DNA of 54,868 nt from an uncultured Candidatus Nitrosopumilus sp. GTDB taxonomy: Archaea; Thermoproteota; Nitrososphaeria; Nitrososphaerales; Nitrosopumilaceae. The DNA lies in contig CAJQSE010000010.1 in the NCBI GenBank assembly GCA_905612485.1, positions 1-54,868 of the forward strand. The letters are read 5' to 3'. Positions 1 through 7,643 of the stretch are shown here, piece by piece. Within the stretch, counting starts at the first letter, position 1, and each line of letters opens with the position of its first letter. The notes under the pieces are model-generated. The model was not told the DNA's origin. It saw only the letters and a list, made by a program, of their open reading frames with translations, and did no database searches. A program made the translations under genes and the position numbers.

Positions 1-402
1 AATCACAGAGTCATCACTTGTTGAAACAGATGATACAGATTGTTTAGATTCTTGAGCTTGCGTTATACTCATAATTCCTTCTTTAATTAAAAATTGAATT
101 CCTTGAACAAATGCAGCGTCATCAATTGTTCCTTCTGCCCACCAGCCTGCATTATTTTTAATCCATGATGGGATGTCATTAGTAGAACTTACACCTTGTG
201 TGGTTGCAGGAATTTCCATGATTCCCTCTTTGATCAAGAATTGAATTCCTTGAACAAATGAGTCATCATCAATTGTTCCATCAGCCCACCAACCTGCATT
301 ATTTTTTACCCAAGATGGAACTTCTGCATAAACAGATGGAATACTTGAAGTAACAAGTAGTAGTGCTGCAATTGTAGAAATTGTGGTTAGCATGATTTTC
401 AT
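1..402 (-). CDS. Secreted WIKNNAGWWA-repeat protein (C-terminus outside window)
   Basis: The reading frame is open from an ATG at 402 to the left edge (134 codons, no stop), so the gene is partial. Residues 1-26 form a signal peptide (MKIM, then a hydrophobic stretch ending in VYA). Two repeats of about 40 residues follow, each with the core W-[IV]-K-N-N-A-G-W-W-A and then DGTIDD-type and FVQGIQFLIKEGIM-type segments. The same repeat occurs in the protein at 28468-29172. The repeat is common in secreted thaumarchaeal proteins; its function is not known to me. Its promoter carries the locus-wide box at 452-460, 50 bp from the ATG, which suggests it belongs to the neighbouring regulon. Confidence 0.85.
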   Translation of the reverse strand, partial: MKIMLTTISTIAALLLVTSSIPSVYAEVPSWVKNNAGWWADGTIDDDSFVQGIQFLIKEGIMEIPATTQGVSSTNDIPSWIKNNAGWWAEGTIDDAAFVQGIQFLIKEGIMSITQAQESKQSVSSVSTSDDSVI

Positions 403-423
403 TATTTGTTTAATGTGATAATT

Positions 424-460
424 GTATTTAACATAGTGTCAAATCAAAGTCTAGTGCTAA
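424..460 (-). promoter_or_regulatory. Promoter of the repeat protein with TTAGCACTA box
   Basis: On the minus strand a TATA-like element (about 424-431) is centred about 26 bp before the ATG at 402, as expected for a leaderless transcript. TTAGCACTA (452-460, plus-strand TAGTGCTAA) lies about 20 bp further upstream, its near edge 50 bp from the ATG. A weaker copy, plus-strand TAGTGTCAA, is at 434-442. The box is read from sequence; its role is inferred from the shared spacing at other promoters in this locus. Confidence 0.65.
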
Positions 461-491
461 AAAAATAATTAAATGAAAATACCCAAAAATA

Positions 492-531
492 TAGTGGTAA
501 AGTAGTTTTTAATGATTTGCAGTTATATACA
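492..531 (+). promoter_or_regulatory. Promoter of the DUF1722 gene with inverted box variant
   Basis: TTATATAC at 523-530 is centred 25-26 bp before the GTG at 552, so the transcript is probably leaderless. TAGTGGTAA at 492-500 is the inverse of the TTACCACTA variant seen at 6450 and 14028 and ends 52 bp before the GTG. The reversed orientation makes this the least certain member of the box set. Confidence 0.5.
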
Positions 532-551
532 AATTAAAAAGTAATTGGAAA

Positions 552-1103
552 GTGAATAAAAAAGAACGAGGAATAGACAATAAAAGTTACAAAGAACTAG
601 CATTACAAGATATCCATATATTTGTAAAAACAAGATTTACGGAAGTAAAAAAATCTAAGAAAATAAAAGATCTAGTTTCGTTTCAAACCACAAATAAATT
701 TTTAATTATGGCGCACAGTCAAGAAGAATTAAAAATATTGGGAAGAATTGTTGCAAGTAATAATAAGAATAATTTATCAGAAATATTAATTGAATATGAA
801 GAGCATCTCAATTTAGCTTTAGAATGTATACCTACAACTAAAACACATAGTAATGTATTGATGCATATTTTTGGATTTTTTTCTAATGAATTTTTAGATT
901 TTGAAAAAAATAAATTTTTTGAATTACAAGAGAATTATAAAAAAGGAAAAATCACAATTGGTACAATTCTTGGAGATATACACCCAATAATTTATAGATT
1001 CAATAAAATATATCTGGCTAGTCAAACATATTTTCTTTTGTATGCAAATCAAGAATCACAAAGTATTTTTAAAATTCTAGATGAAAAAAACTTTAAAATT
1101 TAA
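552..1103 (+). CDS. YbgA-like DUF1722 protein
   Basis: This 183-residue protein matches the DUF1722 (YbgA) family: F-V-K-T-R-F near residue 24, K-F-L-I-M-A-H-S near 49-56, then a G-R-I-V-A segment and a helical C-terminus. The family's biochemical role is unresolved, but in Escherichia coli ybgA is directly upstream of the photolyase gene, and it recurs in bacterial light-response clusters. The GTG start is supported by a TATA box 26 bp upstream (leaderless). Here it lies 9 kb from the photolyase but in the same locus, which supports a link to light or UV stress. I see no catalytic residues that would define an activity. Confidence 0.75.
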   Translation: MNKKERGIDNKSYKELALQDIHIFVKTRFTEVKKSKKIKDLVSFQTTNKFLIMAHSQEELKILGRIVASNNKNNLSEILIEYEEHLNLALECIPTTKTHSNVLMHIFGFFSNEFLDFEKNKFFELQENYKKGKITIGTILGDIHPIIYRFNKIYLASQTYFLLYANQESQSIFKILDEKNFKI

Positions 1104-1129
1104 TTTTAAGAAAAAAATTAATTTTTTAA

Positions 1130-2557
1130 TTATGAAAAATCAGTATTGTAAACAGGTCTAGATCCAATAGGAACTTCAGCAGCAGCAGATTCAGATACAG
1201 GCTTACCTTTTGCCTGATAAACTCTCACTTTATGAAATACATTATGTGATGAAAATATAGCTAATCCTGCAATTACCACACCAATGAAGTTACGTATTGT
1301 AGTATCAATACTAGGCTGTGAAGCTACTAATGAAATATCAAATACCACATAGAAATTATCAAATGACCAAAACGCCATTGTTACCCACGACAATATACCG
1401 CCAATCAAATAACCTAGTCTTGCCTTCTGCCTAACAAAAGATATTGCAAACAATATTGCAGCATACCAAATAATTGAACCAACTAACCATGGAATTTGCC
1501 AAACATCACTCCGGTCATCCATCCAATAATAAGTAGTTCCAATAAACGCCATTGCACAAAGAGTAATCAAAAGTATTTTTTGATTTATTTTATAGGATGT
1601 TTTTTCCTCTCCAGATTTTGTTATTGGTCTGAATGCTTTAGCTTCTTCCCTAGCATCTGCAATTGCCTCAGTCATAGGTTTGAGTTGAACTGGAACTAAT
1701 TGATCAATGGATTTATCTTTGACAACTGAATCATGAACTAAACTATCTACAAGAGGTCTTGCTAAGGATGCTTTAACAGGAGTTACCAGATCAATCCAAT
1801 ATGAGGATAATCGTGGAGTTAAAAATGGTATTTGAATTACAGTTAAATTTCTATTAAGAATATAGGAATACAATCTCATTAATTGTTCATATGTCATAAT
1901 ATCAGGGCCACCAATTTCTAAAACTTTTCCAGATGTTTCAAAATTTTTCATTACCCCGATTAAATAATCAACAACATTGTCTACTGCAATTGGTTGTGTT
2001 TGAGATTTAACCCATTTAGGACAAACCATAAGAGGTAATCTTTCAACAAGATAGCGAAGCATGGCATAAGAGCCACCTTCAGATCCAACAATTAATGATG
2101 CTCTTAATTCAGTAACAGGAATAGGTCCAGATGCTAAAATTCTACCAACATCATGCCTACTTTGCATATGCTTTGATAAATCTAAACTTTCATTGACCAA
2201 TCCTCCAAGATAAATAATTCGCTTTACTCCAGATTCAGTTGCAGATTTTAAGAAATTTTCTGCCTGTTGCTTTTCTCTAGTTGCAAATTTTGCCCAATCC
2301 TTTTTGGATCCTTCCATTGAATGTAGTAAATAAAATGCAATTTCAATTCCTTTTGTAGCAGTAGTTAGTGAATCTATATCAAAAGCATCTGCCTGGACAT
2401 ATTGGATATTTTTAGTATCAGGATGTTTTGAACGAGACATAGCCTTGGTAGTGTATCCAGAATCAGATAATTGCGCCAATAGTTTTTTTCCAATAAATCC
2501 AGTTGATCCAGTGACCAAAATATTAAATGCTTTATTTTGAATTAATTTTTCAGCCAT
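1130..2557 (-). CDS. SDR-family NAD(P)-binding protein with C-terminal membrane helices
   Basis: The N-terminal ~300 residues are an atypical short-chain dehydrogenase/NmrA-like domain (COG0702 type). The Rossmann motif TGSTGFIG is at about 16-23, with YLLHSM and RIIYLGGL segments typical of the group. The C-terminal ~150 residues contain about four hydrophobic helices, so the enzyme is probably membrane-tethered. The ATG lies 2 bp after the stop of the upstream gene, making it the last gene of a three-gene operon driven by the boxed promoter at 3145-3182. Related SDRs accompany photolyase and amine-oxidase-like genes in bacterial light-response loci. The substrate is unknown; a lipid or isoprenoid substrate is possible given the membrane helices. 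Confidence 0.75.
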   Translation of the reverse strand: MAEKLIQNKAFNILVTGSTGFIGKKLLAQLSDSGYTTKAMSRSKHPDTKNIQYVQADAFDIDSLTTATKGIEIAFYLLHSMEGSKKDWAKFATREKQQAENFLKSATESGVKRIIYLGGLVNESLDLSKHMQSRHDVGRILASGPIPVTELRASLIVGSEGGSYAMLRYLVERLPLMVCPKWVKSQTQPIAVDNVVDYLIGVMKNFETSGKVLEIGGPDIMTYEQLMRLYSYILNRNLTVIQIPFLTPRLSSYWIDLVTPVKASLARPLVDSLVHDSVVKDKSIDQLVPVQLKPMTEAIADAREEAKAFRPITKSGEEKTSYKINQKILLITLCAMAFIGTTYYWMDDRSDVWQIPWLVGSIIWYAAILFAISFVRQKARLGYLIGGILSWVTMAFWSFDNFYVVFDISLVASQPSIDTTIRNFIGVVIAGLAIFSSHNVFHKVRVYQAKGKPVSESAAAEVPIGSRPVYNTDFS

Positions 2558-2559
2558 TT

Positions 2560-2931
2560 TTAAAACACATCATTCAATTTTTTTAATTTTCTTAAATCAG
2601 TAATTTCAATATCACTACTCAATGTTATTATTTTTGCAAGTTTAGGGTTTGCTTTTTCTCCAAGTTTTAATACAGGGTCGCCGCGCAATCGAACTTCAAT
2701 TGTAGTTTTTTGTTTTGTCAAATTCTTTGCAAGGTCTTTTGCTTCAGATAATTGTTTTAGGAATCCAGGCATTTTTGTAATTTTTATCGGAATATCAATC
2801 ACATCAATAATTTTTGTGCTTCCTTCCACATGAAAATTAATTGTAGGAGAATCGTTGCAAGTTACACTTAATTTTCCATTATCTAAATAAGATAAAAAAT
2901 TAGCGGGAATATCAAAATTTTTCATTGTCAT
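2560..2931 (-). CDS. Hypothetical protein, middle gene of boxed operon
   Basis: I do not recognise this ~123-residue protein. It is predicted soluble, with alternating beta-like segments around a lysine-rich helix near the middle. The longest frame begins with GTG at 2937, but a GAGGTG ribosome-binding-like sequence overlaps that point. ATG at 2931 or 2925 is therefore the more likely start, consistent with translational coupling to the upstream gene, whose TGA is at 2939-2941. Position between a small protein and the SDR, under the boxed promoter, ties it to the putative light/B12 regulon. Confidence 0.65.
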   Translation of the reverse strand: MTMKNFDIPANFLSYLDNGKLSVTCNDSPTINFHVEGSTKIIDVIDIPIKITKMPGFLKQLSEAKDLAKNLTKQKTTIEVRLRGDPVLKLGEKANPKLAKIITLSSDIEITDLRKLKKLNDVF

Positions 2932-2938
2932 CCACACC

Positions 2939-3124
2939 TCATTTTGCTGTAATAGTCAGTTTCCCACTAAGAGAAACAGTACCTGTTGGCACTACTTGAC
3001 CATCTTTTGTTATCTTACCAGCCATCTCAAGATTTTCGAAATCATAAGTGATTGAGGCATGTTTTTGAGTAAGTTTTTCAAAGATTTCAGCAAGTAGATT
3101 TGCCCATTCTTGTTCTTCTGCCAT
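2939..3124 (-). CDS. Small hypothetical protein, first gene of boxed operon
   Basis: This 61-residue protein (MAEEQEW...) has an acidic N-terminal helix followed by a beta-rich tail with a VSLSGKLTI segment. No family is recognised. The frame could extend to 3163, but the TATA box at about 3146-3153 sits 26 bp upstream of the ATG at 3124, so that ATG (or the one at 3133) is the realistic leaderless start. It heads an operon with the 2560-2931 gene and the SDR. Confidence 0.6.
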   Translation of the reverse strand: MAEEQEWANLLAEIFEKLTQKHASITYDFENLEMAGKITKDGQVVPTGTVSLSGKLTITAK

Positions 3125-3144
3125 GTAATGCATTTGTAATTTAT

Positions 3145-3182
3145 GATATTTAAAAAACAACAAAAACTAATCATAGTGCCAA
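3145..3182 (-). promoter_or_regulatory. Operon promoter with TTGGCACTA box
   Basis: The minus-strand TATA element (TTTAAATA, about 3146-3153) is centred 26 bp from the ATG at 3124. TTGGCACTA (3174-3182) lies 20 bp upstream of it, its near edge exactly 50 bp from the ATG. It shares the intergenic space with the divergent promoter of the CarH-like gene. Confidence 0.65.
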
Positions 3183-3210
3183 CTAAATTAATTTTAAAAA
3201 TAAATAATTC

Positions 3211-3247
3211 TTAGCACTAGAAATTAATATTACCATTATTTTATATA
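3211..3247 (+). promoter_or_regulatory. Promoter of the CarH-like gene with TTAGCACTA box
   Basis: TTTATATA at 3240-3247 is centred 25-26 bp before the ATG at 3269 (leaderless). TTAGCACTA at 3211-3219 ends 50 bp before the ATG, 20 bp upstream of the TATA box. TTACCATTA at 3230-3238 is a weaker variant abutting the TATA box. A box in the regulator's own promoter suggests autoregulation. Confidence 0.65.
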
Positions 3248-3268
3248 TTAACAATATACAATAATCTC

Positions 3269-4123
3269 ATGGTCTACATTAGGGCTAAAAAAGTTAAATC
3301 TGATCAATATCTGTATCTAGTCAAAAGTGTTTGGGATTCTAAAAAAAAGACATCAAAACAAAAAATAATAAAATATCTTGGAAAGGCATCACTAGTGGTA
3401 AAAGATGACGTTCCAATTGAATTTAGAAACGATGCTAAAATTCTATCAGTGTTAGCATCGTACAACCCACAAGATATACAAAAAAGAGAAGATGCGACAA
3501 AAAAATCAAGGCATCAATTATTGAAAAAATTAACAGATGGAAATATAGATGGATCTATAAAAATTTACAAAGAGTATGTAAATATATTCAGTATATCAGA
3601 TTTCTTTGATAAGATCCTTAGACCTGTAATGACTAAAATAGGTTCAGATTGGGAGACAGGAAAATTATCAGTTGCAACAGAACATGTAGCAAGTAACGTA
3701 GCCCAAACATTAGTAAAAATAATTATGGACCAGGTTTCAAGTGTAAAAAATAAAAAGAAAATATTACTTTGTGTGCCACTAGGTGAAGAACATCACATAG
3801 GATGTGATGTACTTGAAACATATCTAACAATAAAAGGTTTCAAAGTATTCAACATGGGAACTTCAGTTCCAAGTGATGTATTAATAGAATTTATAGATAT
3901 GGAAAAACCAGACATAGTTTTAATTTCAATTACAATTAATGATAATATATTAGCAGGGCAAAGATTAGTAAAAAAAATTAAAGAACAAAGTAAAATTCCA
4001 GTACTAGTAGGAGGGTATGCATTACAAGGAGATAATATTCCAAAATTTGAGGGAAATGTAATAGGAGATACTAGACTTGATGAAATTCCAAAAATTCTAC
4101 GAAATAGTACACTACTTAATTAA
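3269..4123 (+). CDS. CarH-like B12-binding putative photoreceptor with non-MerR N-terminal domain
   Basis: This 284-residue protein has three parts. Residues 1-40 are a basic domain (YIRAKKVK, then YLYLVKSVWD, then IIKYLGK) resembling the short N-terminal module of some IS1634-type transposases. Residues ~80-155 are a four-helix B12-binding cap. Residues ~163-270 are a Rossmann-like B12-binding domain. The lower-ligand motif E-x-H-x-x-G is present (E173, H175, G178). So is the light-sensor signature W-x9-E-H (W128, E138, H139) that in CarH covers the adenosyl group of AdoCbl. The usual MerR DNA-binding domain is absent. By homology it would sense adenosylcobalamin and light in the cytoplasm. 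DNA binding through the N-terminal domain is my inference. The gene has its own boxed promoter and overlaps the convergent CrtI-like gene by 12 bp. A corrinoid methyltransferase subunit is the alternative, but no methyltransferase gene is near. Confidence 0.8.
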   Translation: MVYIRAKKVKSDQYLYLVKSVWDSKKKTSKQKIIKYLGKASLVVKDDVPIEFRNDAKILSVLASYNPQDIQKREDATKKSRHQLLKKLTDGNIDGSIKIYKEYVNIFSISDFFDKILRPVMTKIGSDWETGKLSVATEHVASNVAQTLVKIIMDQVSSVKNKKKILLCVPLGEEHHIGCDVLETYLTIKGFKVFNMGTSVPSDVLIEFIDMEKPDIVLISITINDNILAGQRLVKKIKEQSKIPVLVGGYALQGDNIPKFEGNVIGDTRLDEIPKILRNSTLLN

Positions 4124-5467
4124 AGAATTTAAAAAAGATTTAATTTTTGGATGACATAGAATAGAACTATGTGCTGCAGAATCAGTTCCAATACCATAGC
4201 TAATTGTAGAGTCACCAACAAAAAATAAACCTTCAATGCCAGGAATTTGGTGGGGCATCTTAGACTTCCAAACTTTACCAGGTTCCTTAACAACAGATTC
4301 AACTAATTTCCACGCCATAGGACGTTCCCAAAGTAATGCAGAATTAAATTTAGGATAAATTGAAGATATTTCTTCCTTCATTTTAGTAACAATATTTTGA
4401 ACTTTTCTAGAATCTTCAGTATCATCAGACGATACAGGAGTTCCTGCAATTATCAAATGCTCTCCAGCAGGTGAAACTGAAGGAGTGATATTAGATATAA
4501 AAAAGATCCCCTTAGTGACATAGTCCTTACCAACTGGAAATACAACTTGGCGAGTATCTATTTGTGAATTTAATGCAAAATGCACTTCAACAACAGAAGT
4601 TGTTTTATTTAATTTATTGATTTTTTCAATAAATTTTAGATTAATAATATTTTTTTCAAATAATTGATTTAGTGCAGTGTATGCAGGGTATGAAACCACC
4701 ACGGAATTTGTAGGAATTATTTTTTTAGCATTTAAAGAATCAATTACAACAACACCAGTAACTTTAGAATCTTTAATAATTATTTTTTTTACGGATTGTT
4801 TAGTTTTAAGAATTCCATTGTGTTCTAAAATAAAATCTCCAAGAACATGACATATTGAATCATATCCACCACCGTCAGGATATGCAAATTCGCTTGTGCC
4901 ACCCTTGAATGGATTAGCACGAATAATAGTTCTGGCAAATTCACCTAATGAAATATGATCAGCAGTGTCGGCAAAAGCTAGCATGCATACAGCTTCAAAA
5001 AAAGCATTTGTATCAGCATCTAAATCATGAGTTATTTTTGTTAGAGGTATGTCATCCCACAATTCAGTTTTTTCAATTGAAGAAAATGCTAATGGAAGTA
5101 ATAATTTAAGGAGTCGAATTCTACTTTTAAAAGGAATTAAAGATAGGCGAAGTAAATCAACCATACCTTTAGGATAGATATGAAAGCCTGTTGTGGCATA
5201 AAATGCAATATCATCAACTTTCGCTAGTTTTAATCTAGATTCAATACCTAAATTTTTTAAAATAGTAAAAATTGCAGATTTTTTGTAAAATGGCATAATA
5301 TGAAATCCATTATCAAGAATGTGATTTTTAAATTTCATTGATGCAGTTCGTCCACCTAACTTGGTTGATTTTTCTAAAACAATTACATCATGACTGTCAT
5401 GGGCTAACAAAGCACCAGTAGTTAAACCACCTACGCCTGCACCTATAATGATTGTAGGAAGAGACAT
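4112..5467 (-). CDS. CrtI/amine-oxidase-type FAD oxidoreductase
   Basis: This 451-residue flavoprotein begins with the dinucleotide-binding motif IIGAGVGGL, followed by LEKSTKLGGRTAS (the R of GGR is typical of phytoene desaturase-type enzymes). It ends with the C-terminal FAD motif GLFFVGDST..GIGTDSA. Family members desaturate or isomerise carotenoids or oxidise amines. No phytoene synthase or other carotenoid gene is in the window, so the substrate is unknown. Similar flavoproteins sit beside photolyase genes in bacterial LitR/CarH loci. It has its own boxed promoter (5490-5525) and converges on the CarH-like gene with a 12-bp overlap. Confidence 0.8.
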   Translation of the reverse strand: MSLPTIIIGAGVGGLTTGALLAHDSHDVIVLEKSTKLGGRTASMKFKNHILDNGFHIMPFYKKSAIFTILKNLGIESRLKLAKVDDIAFYATTGFHIYPKGMVDLLRLSLIPFKSRIRLLKLLLPLAFSSIEKTELWDDIPLTKITHDLDADTNAFFEAVCMLAFADTADHISLGEFARTIIRANPFKGGTSEFAYPDGGGYDSICHVLGDFILEHNGILKTKQSVKKIIIKDSKVTGVVVIDSLNAKKIIPTNSVVVSYPAYTALNQLFEKNIINLKFIEKINKLNKTTSVVEVHFALNSQIDTRQVVFPVGKDYVTKGIFFISNITPSVSPAGEHLIIAGTPVSSDDTEDSRKVQNIVTKMKEEISSIYPKFNSALLWERPMAWKLVESVVKEPGKVWKSKMPHQIPGIEGLFFVGDSTISYGIGTDSAAHSSILCHPKIKSFLNSLIK

Positions 5468-5489
5468 GAAAATAGATTGTAGAATTTTC

Positions 5490-5525
5490 TATTTAATAGA
5501 GCCTAACTTAATGTAATAGTGCTAA
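5490..5525 (-). promoter_or_regulatory. Promoter of the CrtI-like gene with TTAGCACTA box
   Basis: The TATA element TATTAAATA (about 5490-5498 on the minus strand) is centred 26-27 bp from the ATG at 5467. TTAGCACTA (5517-5525) is 18-20 bp upstream of it and 50 bp from the ATG. It lies in the short gap downstream of the SRPBCC gene, which shows that the CrtI-like gene has its own promoter. Confidence 0.65.
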
Positions 5526-5537
5526 CTAGATATGAAT

Positions 5538-5978
5538 TTAATTAGATTTAGAATAAATTTCAGCACATATTATAAATTCAGACATAACAGAATTCATTTT
5601 TTTTAATAGTAAAAATTTTAAAAATGGAAATAATTTAAGAATGCCATGAAATTTTAAATCCACCAAAATAGAAATTTTTGTTCCAGATAAAGTTGAATAA
5701 TATGTTTCGATAAAAGAAGTACCCCTTACAGGACCATCCAAAATAAACACCTTGTGTACATTAGGTTTTAAAATTACATGTTTAGTTTTAATTTTAATTT
5801 TTTTACCTAAGAAATGTATAGATTCTAGCACAATTTTTTCATTTAATAAATTACTAATCACAATTAAAGATTGAAAATATTTTGGCATTATTTTATGAAA
5901 ATTTTCTACATCAGTACTAATATTAAAAATAACATCACGAGATAAATTACTTTTTTGAATTAGATTAAAACCAGTCAT
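5538..5978 (-). CDS. SRPBCC (START-like) protein
   Basis: This 146-residue protein has the pattern of a polyketide-cyclase/START-like fold: N-terminal strand and helix (VFNISTDVENFHKIMPKYF), a run of beta strands, a P-V-R-G-T segment and a long C-terminal helix. Such proteins bind hydrophobic ligands in a closed cavity. The start overlaps the upstream gene's stop by 4 bp (ATGA), so the two are cotranslated. An SRPBCC protein next to an SDR and a CrtI-like oxidase suggests a shared hydrophobic substrate, but this is inference. Confidence 0.7.
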   Translation of the reverse strand: MTGFNLIQKSNLSRDVIFNISTDVENFHKIMPKYFQSLIVISNLLNEKIVLESIHFLGKKIKIKTKHVILKPNVHKVFILDGPVRGTSFIETYYSTLSGTKISILVDLKFHGILKLFPFLKFLLLKKMNSVMSEFIICAEIYSKSN

Positions 5979-6334
5979 TTAATAATATCTTTTTCTAAAT
6001 AATCCCATAAATTTGATTTGACAACATTCATCTTAGGATAATGTTTCTGAATTTGTAAGCAGAGCAAAGCTAAGGATTTTTTTACTGAATCAGTTTTTAG
6101 GGGATCAGTGACAGGTAATAATCTAATTGTAGTTCTATCCTTGCCAGATAATAATTGAATAAAAAACTCATGATGTGAATCATCAATTACAACCACACTG
6201 CATAAAGCACTGGTCCCTTTAGATTCAATGTACATGTTTTGAATTCTAATTAAAGGTGATTTTTGAAAAATGGGAGAGAATAAAACAGAGAAATCAAAAA
6301 AATTTAAACTATTATCTAAAACAATATGAGGCAT
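5975..6334 (-). CDS. Hypothetical protein upstream of the SRPBCC gene
   Basis: I do not recognise this 119-residue soluble protein. It has a beta-strand-rich centre, a conserved-looking DDSHHEFF segment near residue 51 and a C-terminal amphipathic helix. It is the first gene of a two-gene operon with the SRPBCC protein (4-bp overlap). A boxed promoter lies directly upstream, its TATA element 24-26 bp from the ATG. Confidence 0.65.
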   Translation of the reverse strand: MPHIVLDNSLNFFDFSVLFSPIFQKSPLIRIQNMYIESKGTSALCSVVVIDDSHHEFFIQLLSGKDRTTIRLLPVTDPLKTDSVKKSLALLCLQIQKHYPKMNVVKSNLWDYLEKDIIK

Positions 6335-6352
6335 TTTATTATTTAATTAGAT

Positions 6353-6416
6353 TTTTTATAAAAAGGAATAATTAAAAAAAAACTAGTGCCAGAAAAATAA
6401 AAAAAACTAGTGCTAA
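6353..6416 (-). promoter_or_regulatory. Promoter of the 119-aa/SRPBCC operon with two boxes
   Basis: The TATA element TTTTTATAAA (about 6353-6363) is centred near 26 bp from the ATG at 6334. CTGGCACTA (6384-6392), a one-base variant of the box, has its near edge 50 bp from the ATG. A second perfect copy, TTAGCACTA, is at 6408-6416. Both read in the direction of this operon. Confidence 0.65.
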
Positions 6417-6449
6417 AAAAGTATAGAAAGTTAGTAATTTTTGCCTATA

Positions 6450-6485
6450 TTACCACTAGATAAGAAATTTTTAGTCTTTTAAATA
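6450..6485 (+). promoter_or_regulatory. Promoter of the TFB paralogue with TTACCACTA variant box
   Basis: TTTAAATA at 6478-6485 is centred 25-26 bp before the ATG at 6507 (leaderless). TTACCACTA at 6450-6458 ends 49 bp before the ATG. It differs from the consensus at the fourth base, C for G. The variant also occurs at 14028-14036 and, inverted, at 492-500. Confidence 0.6.
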
Positions 6486-6506
6486 AAATAAAATATTAGT
6501 GAGAGC

Positions 6507-7418
6507 ATGTTAACTGAATTAGTTCATCAAAGAAATTGTAAAAAAAATGAAATGATTACAGATGCATATACAGGTGAAGTGGTATGTGGTAGTTGTGGCA
6601 GTGTATCATCTGACAAAGTAGTTGATCTAGGTTCTGAATCAGTTGGTTTGAATCCAAATGATTATCTAAATAATTCCAGAGTGGGTGCAAAAAGATCATT
6701 AAAAATGATTGACATGGGATTGTCAACAATAATTGAAGCCAAGGATAGAGATGTTACAGGAAAACCATTATCATTAGAAAATAGAAGAATGTTTTACAGA
6801 TTAAGAATGTGGGATAGAAATAGTCGCTCAGCAGCATCTTCTAGATCATTTCAAAAAGCATTCATATTATTAGATGCAATTAGTTCAAAGTTAGGATTAC
6901 CTGAATCAGTTGTTGAAGAAACAGCATATTTATTTAGAAAAATTGCAGCAAGAAAAGTTTTAGCAGGTAGATCTACATCTGCAATGTTGTGTGCAGCAAT
7001 TTACATTACGTGTAGAATTACAGATACACCTAGAACACTACAGGATGTTGTGAATGCAGGGAATGTTAAGAAAAAAGTATTACAAAGAACATATAGATTT
7101 ATTGCCAAAGAATTAGATTTAAGCCCTGAAGCATATTCTCCATCAGAGTTTGTTACAAGAATTTCAAAGGGATTAACACTTTCTCAAAAAACACAAAGGT
7201 TAGCATTTAAAATATTAGATTTATGTGCAAAAAAACAAGTTTCAACGAGTAAAAATCCAATGTCGATGGCAGCAGCTGCAGTATATCTTGCATCAACGAT
7301 AACAGTCGAAGACGTGTCACAATTAAAAATTTCCAAAATCTCAGGAATTAGTGCAGTTACAATTAGAGAAAGAAGTAAAGAAATAGTAATGAAAGTAGGG
7401 GATGTAACAATTGGGTAG
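6507..7418 (+). CDS. tfb: Divergent transcription initiation factor TFB paralogue
   Basis: This 303-residue protein has the TFB layout: N-terminal zinc ribbon, B-finger/linker and two cyclin-like repeats (about 105-195 and 200-295). The zinc ribbon is degenerate. C11 and the C27-x2-C30 pair are present, but the position of the first cysteine (residue 8) is Gln, with His7 beside it as a possible substitute ligand. The linker keeps the family pattern (MIDMGLSTII, GKPLS). It is clearly different from the canonical TFB at 23105. Multiple TFBs in archaea can direct promoter-specific transcription. Its location and boxed promoter suggest a role in the local regulon. Confidence 0.88.
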   Translation: MLTELVHQRNCKKNEMITDAYTGEVVCGSCGSVSSDKVVDLGSESVGLNPNDYLNNSRVGAKRSLKMIDMGLSTIIEAKDRDVTGKPLSLENRRMFYRLRMWDRNSRSAASSRSFQKAFILLDAISSKLGLPESVVEETAYLFRKIAARKVLAGRSTSAMLCAAIYITCRITDTPRTLQDVVNAGNVKKKVLQRTYRFIAKELDLSPEAYSPSEFVTRISKGLTLSQKTQRLAFKILDLCAKKQVSTSKNPMSMAAAAVYLASTITVEDVSQLKISKISGISAVTIRERSKEIVMKVGDVTIG

Positions 7419-7608
7419 AACTTGTAAAAACATTTGTACAAGATATCGGGCAGACCCTGTTCCCAACAAAATTAGGTATGAAATTGGACAAAAAAGATGT
7501 ACATTTTGTGGAATTTTCTTATCTTTAGATGACGTTAGGTGTATTTGTTGTAAAGCAGTCTTAAGAACAAAACCACGAAGTAAGAGAAAAGCGAATAACA
7601 CTGTATGA
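7411..7608 (+). CDS. Small cysteine-rich zinc-binding protein
   Basis: This 65-residue basic protein has cysteines spaced as CxxxC (5, 9), CxxC (30, 33) and CxCC (44-47), and an arginine/lysine-rich tail. It begins with TTG, and the first codons overlap the TFB stop by 8 bp. The N-terminus MGRTCKN agrees with a small archaeal family I recall (MG-K/R-TCKN-x-C), which supports the TTG start. Cotranscription with TFB is likely. Function unknown; a zinc-stabilised nucleic-acid-binding protein is plausible. Confidence 0.7.
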   Translation: MGRTCKNICTRYRADPVPNKIRYEIGQKRCTFCGIFLSLDDVRCICCKAVLRTKPRSKRKANNTV

Positions 7609-7643
7609 TTAAATTGTAGGAAGATAGTTTTAAAATTACTAAA

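Noticed and set aside
3269-4123. A transposase gene on the basis of the N-terminal K-Y-L-G module
   Set aside because: The rest of the protein is a B12-binding fold; no DDE catalytic domain or terminal inverted repeats are present.
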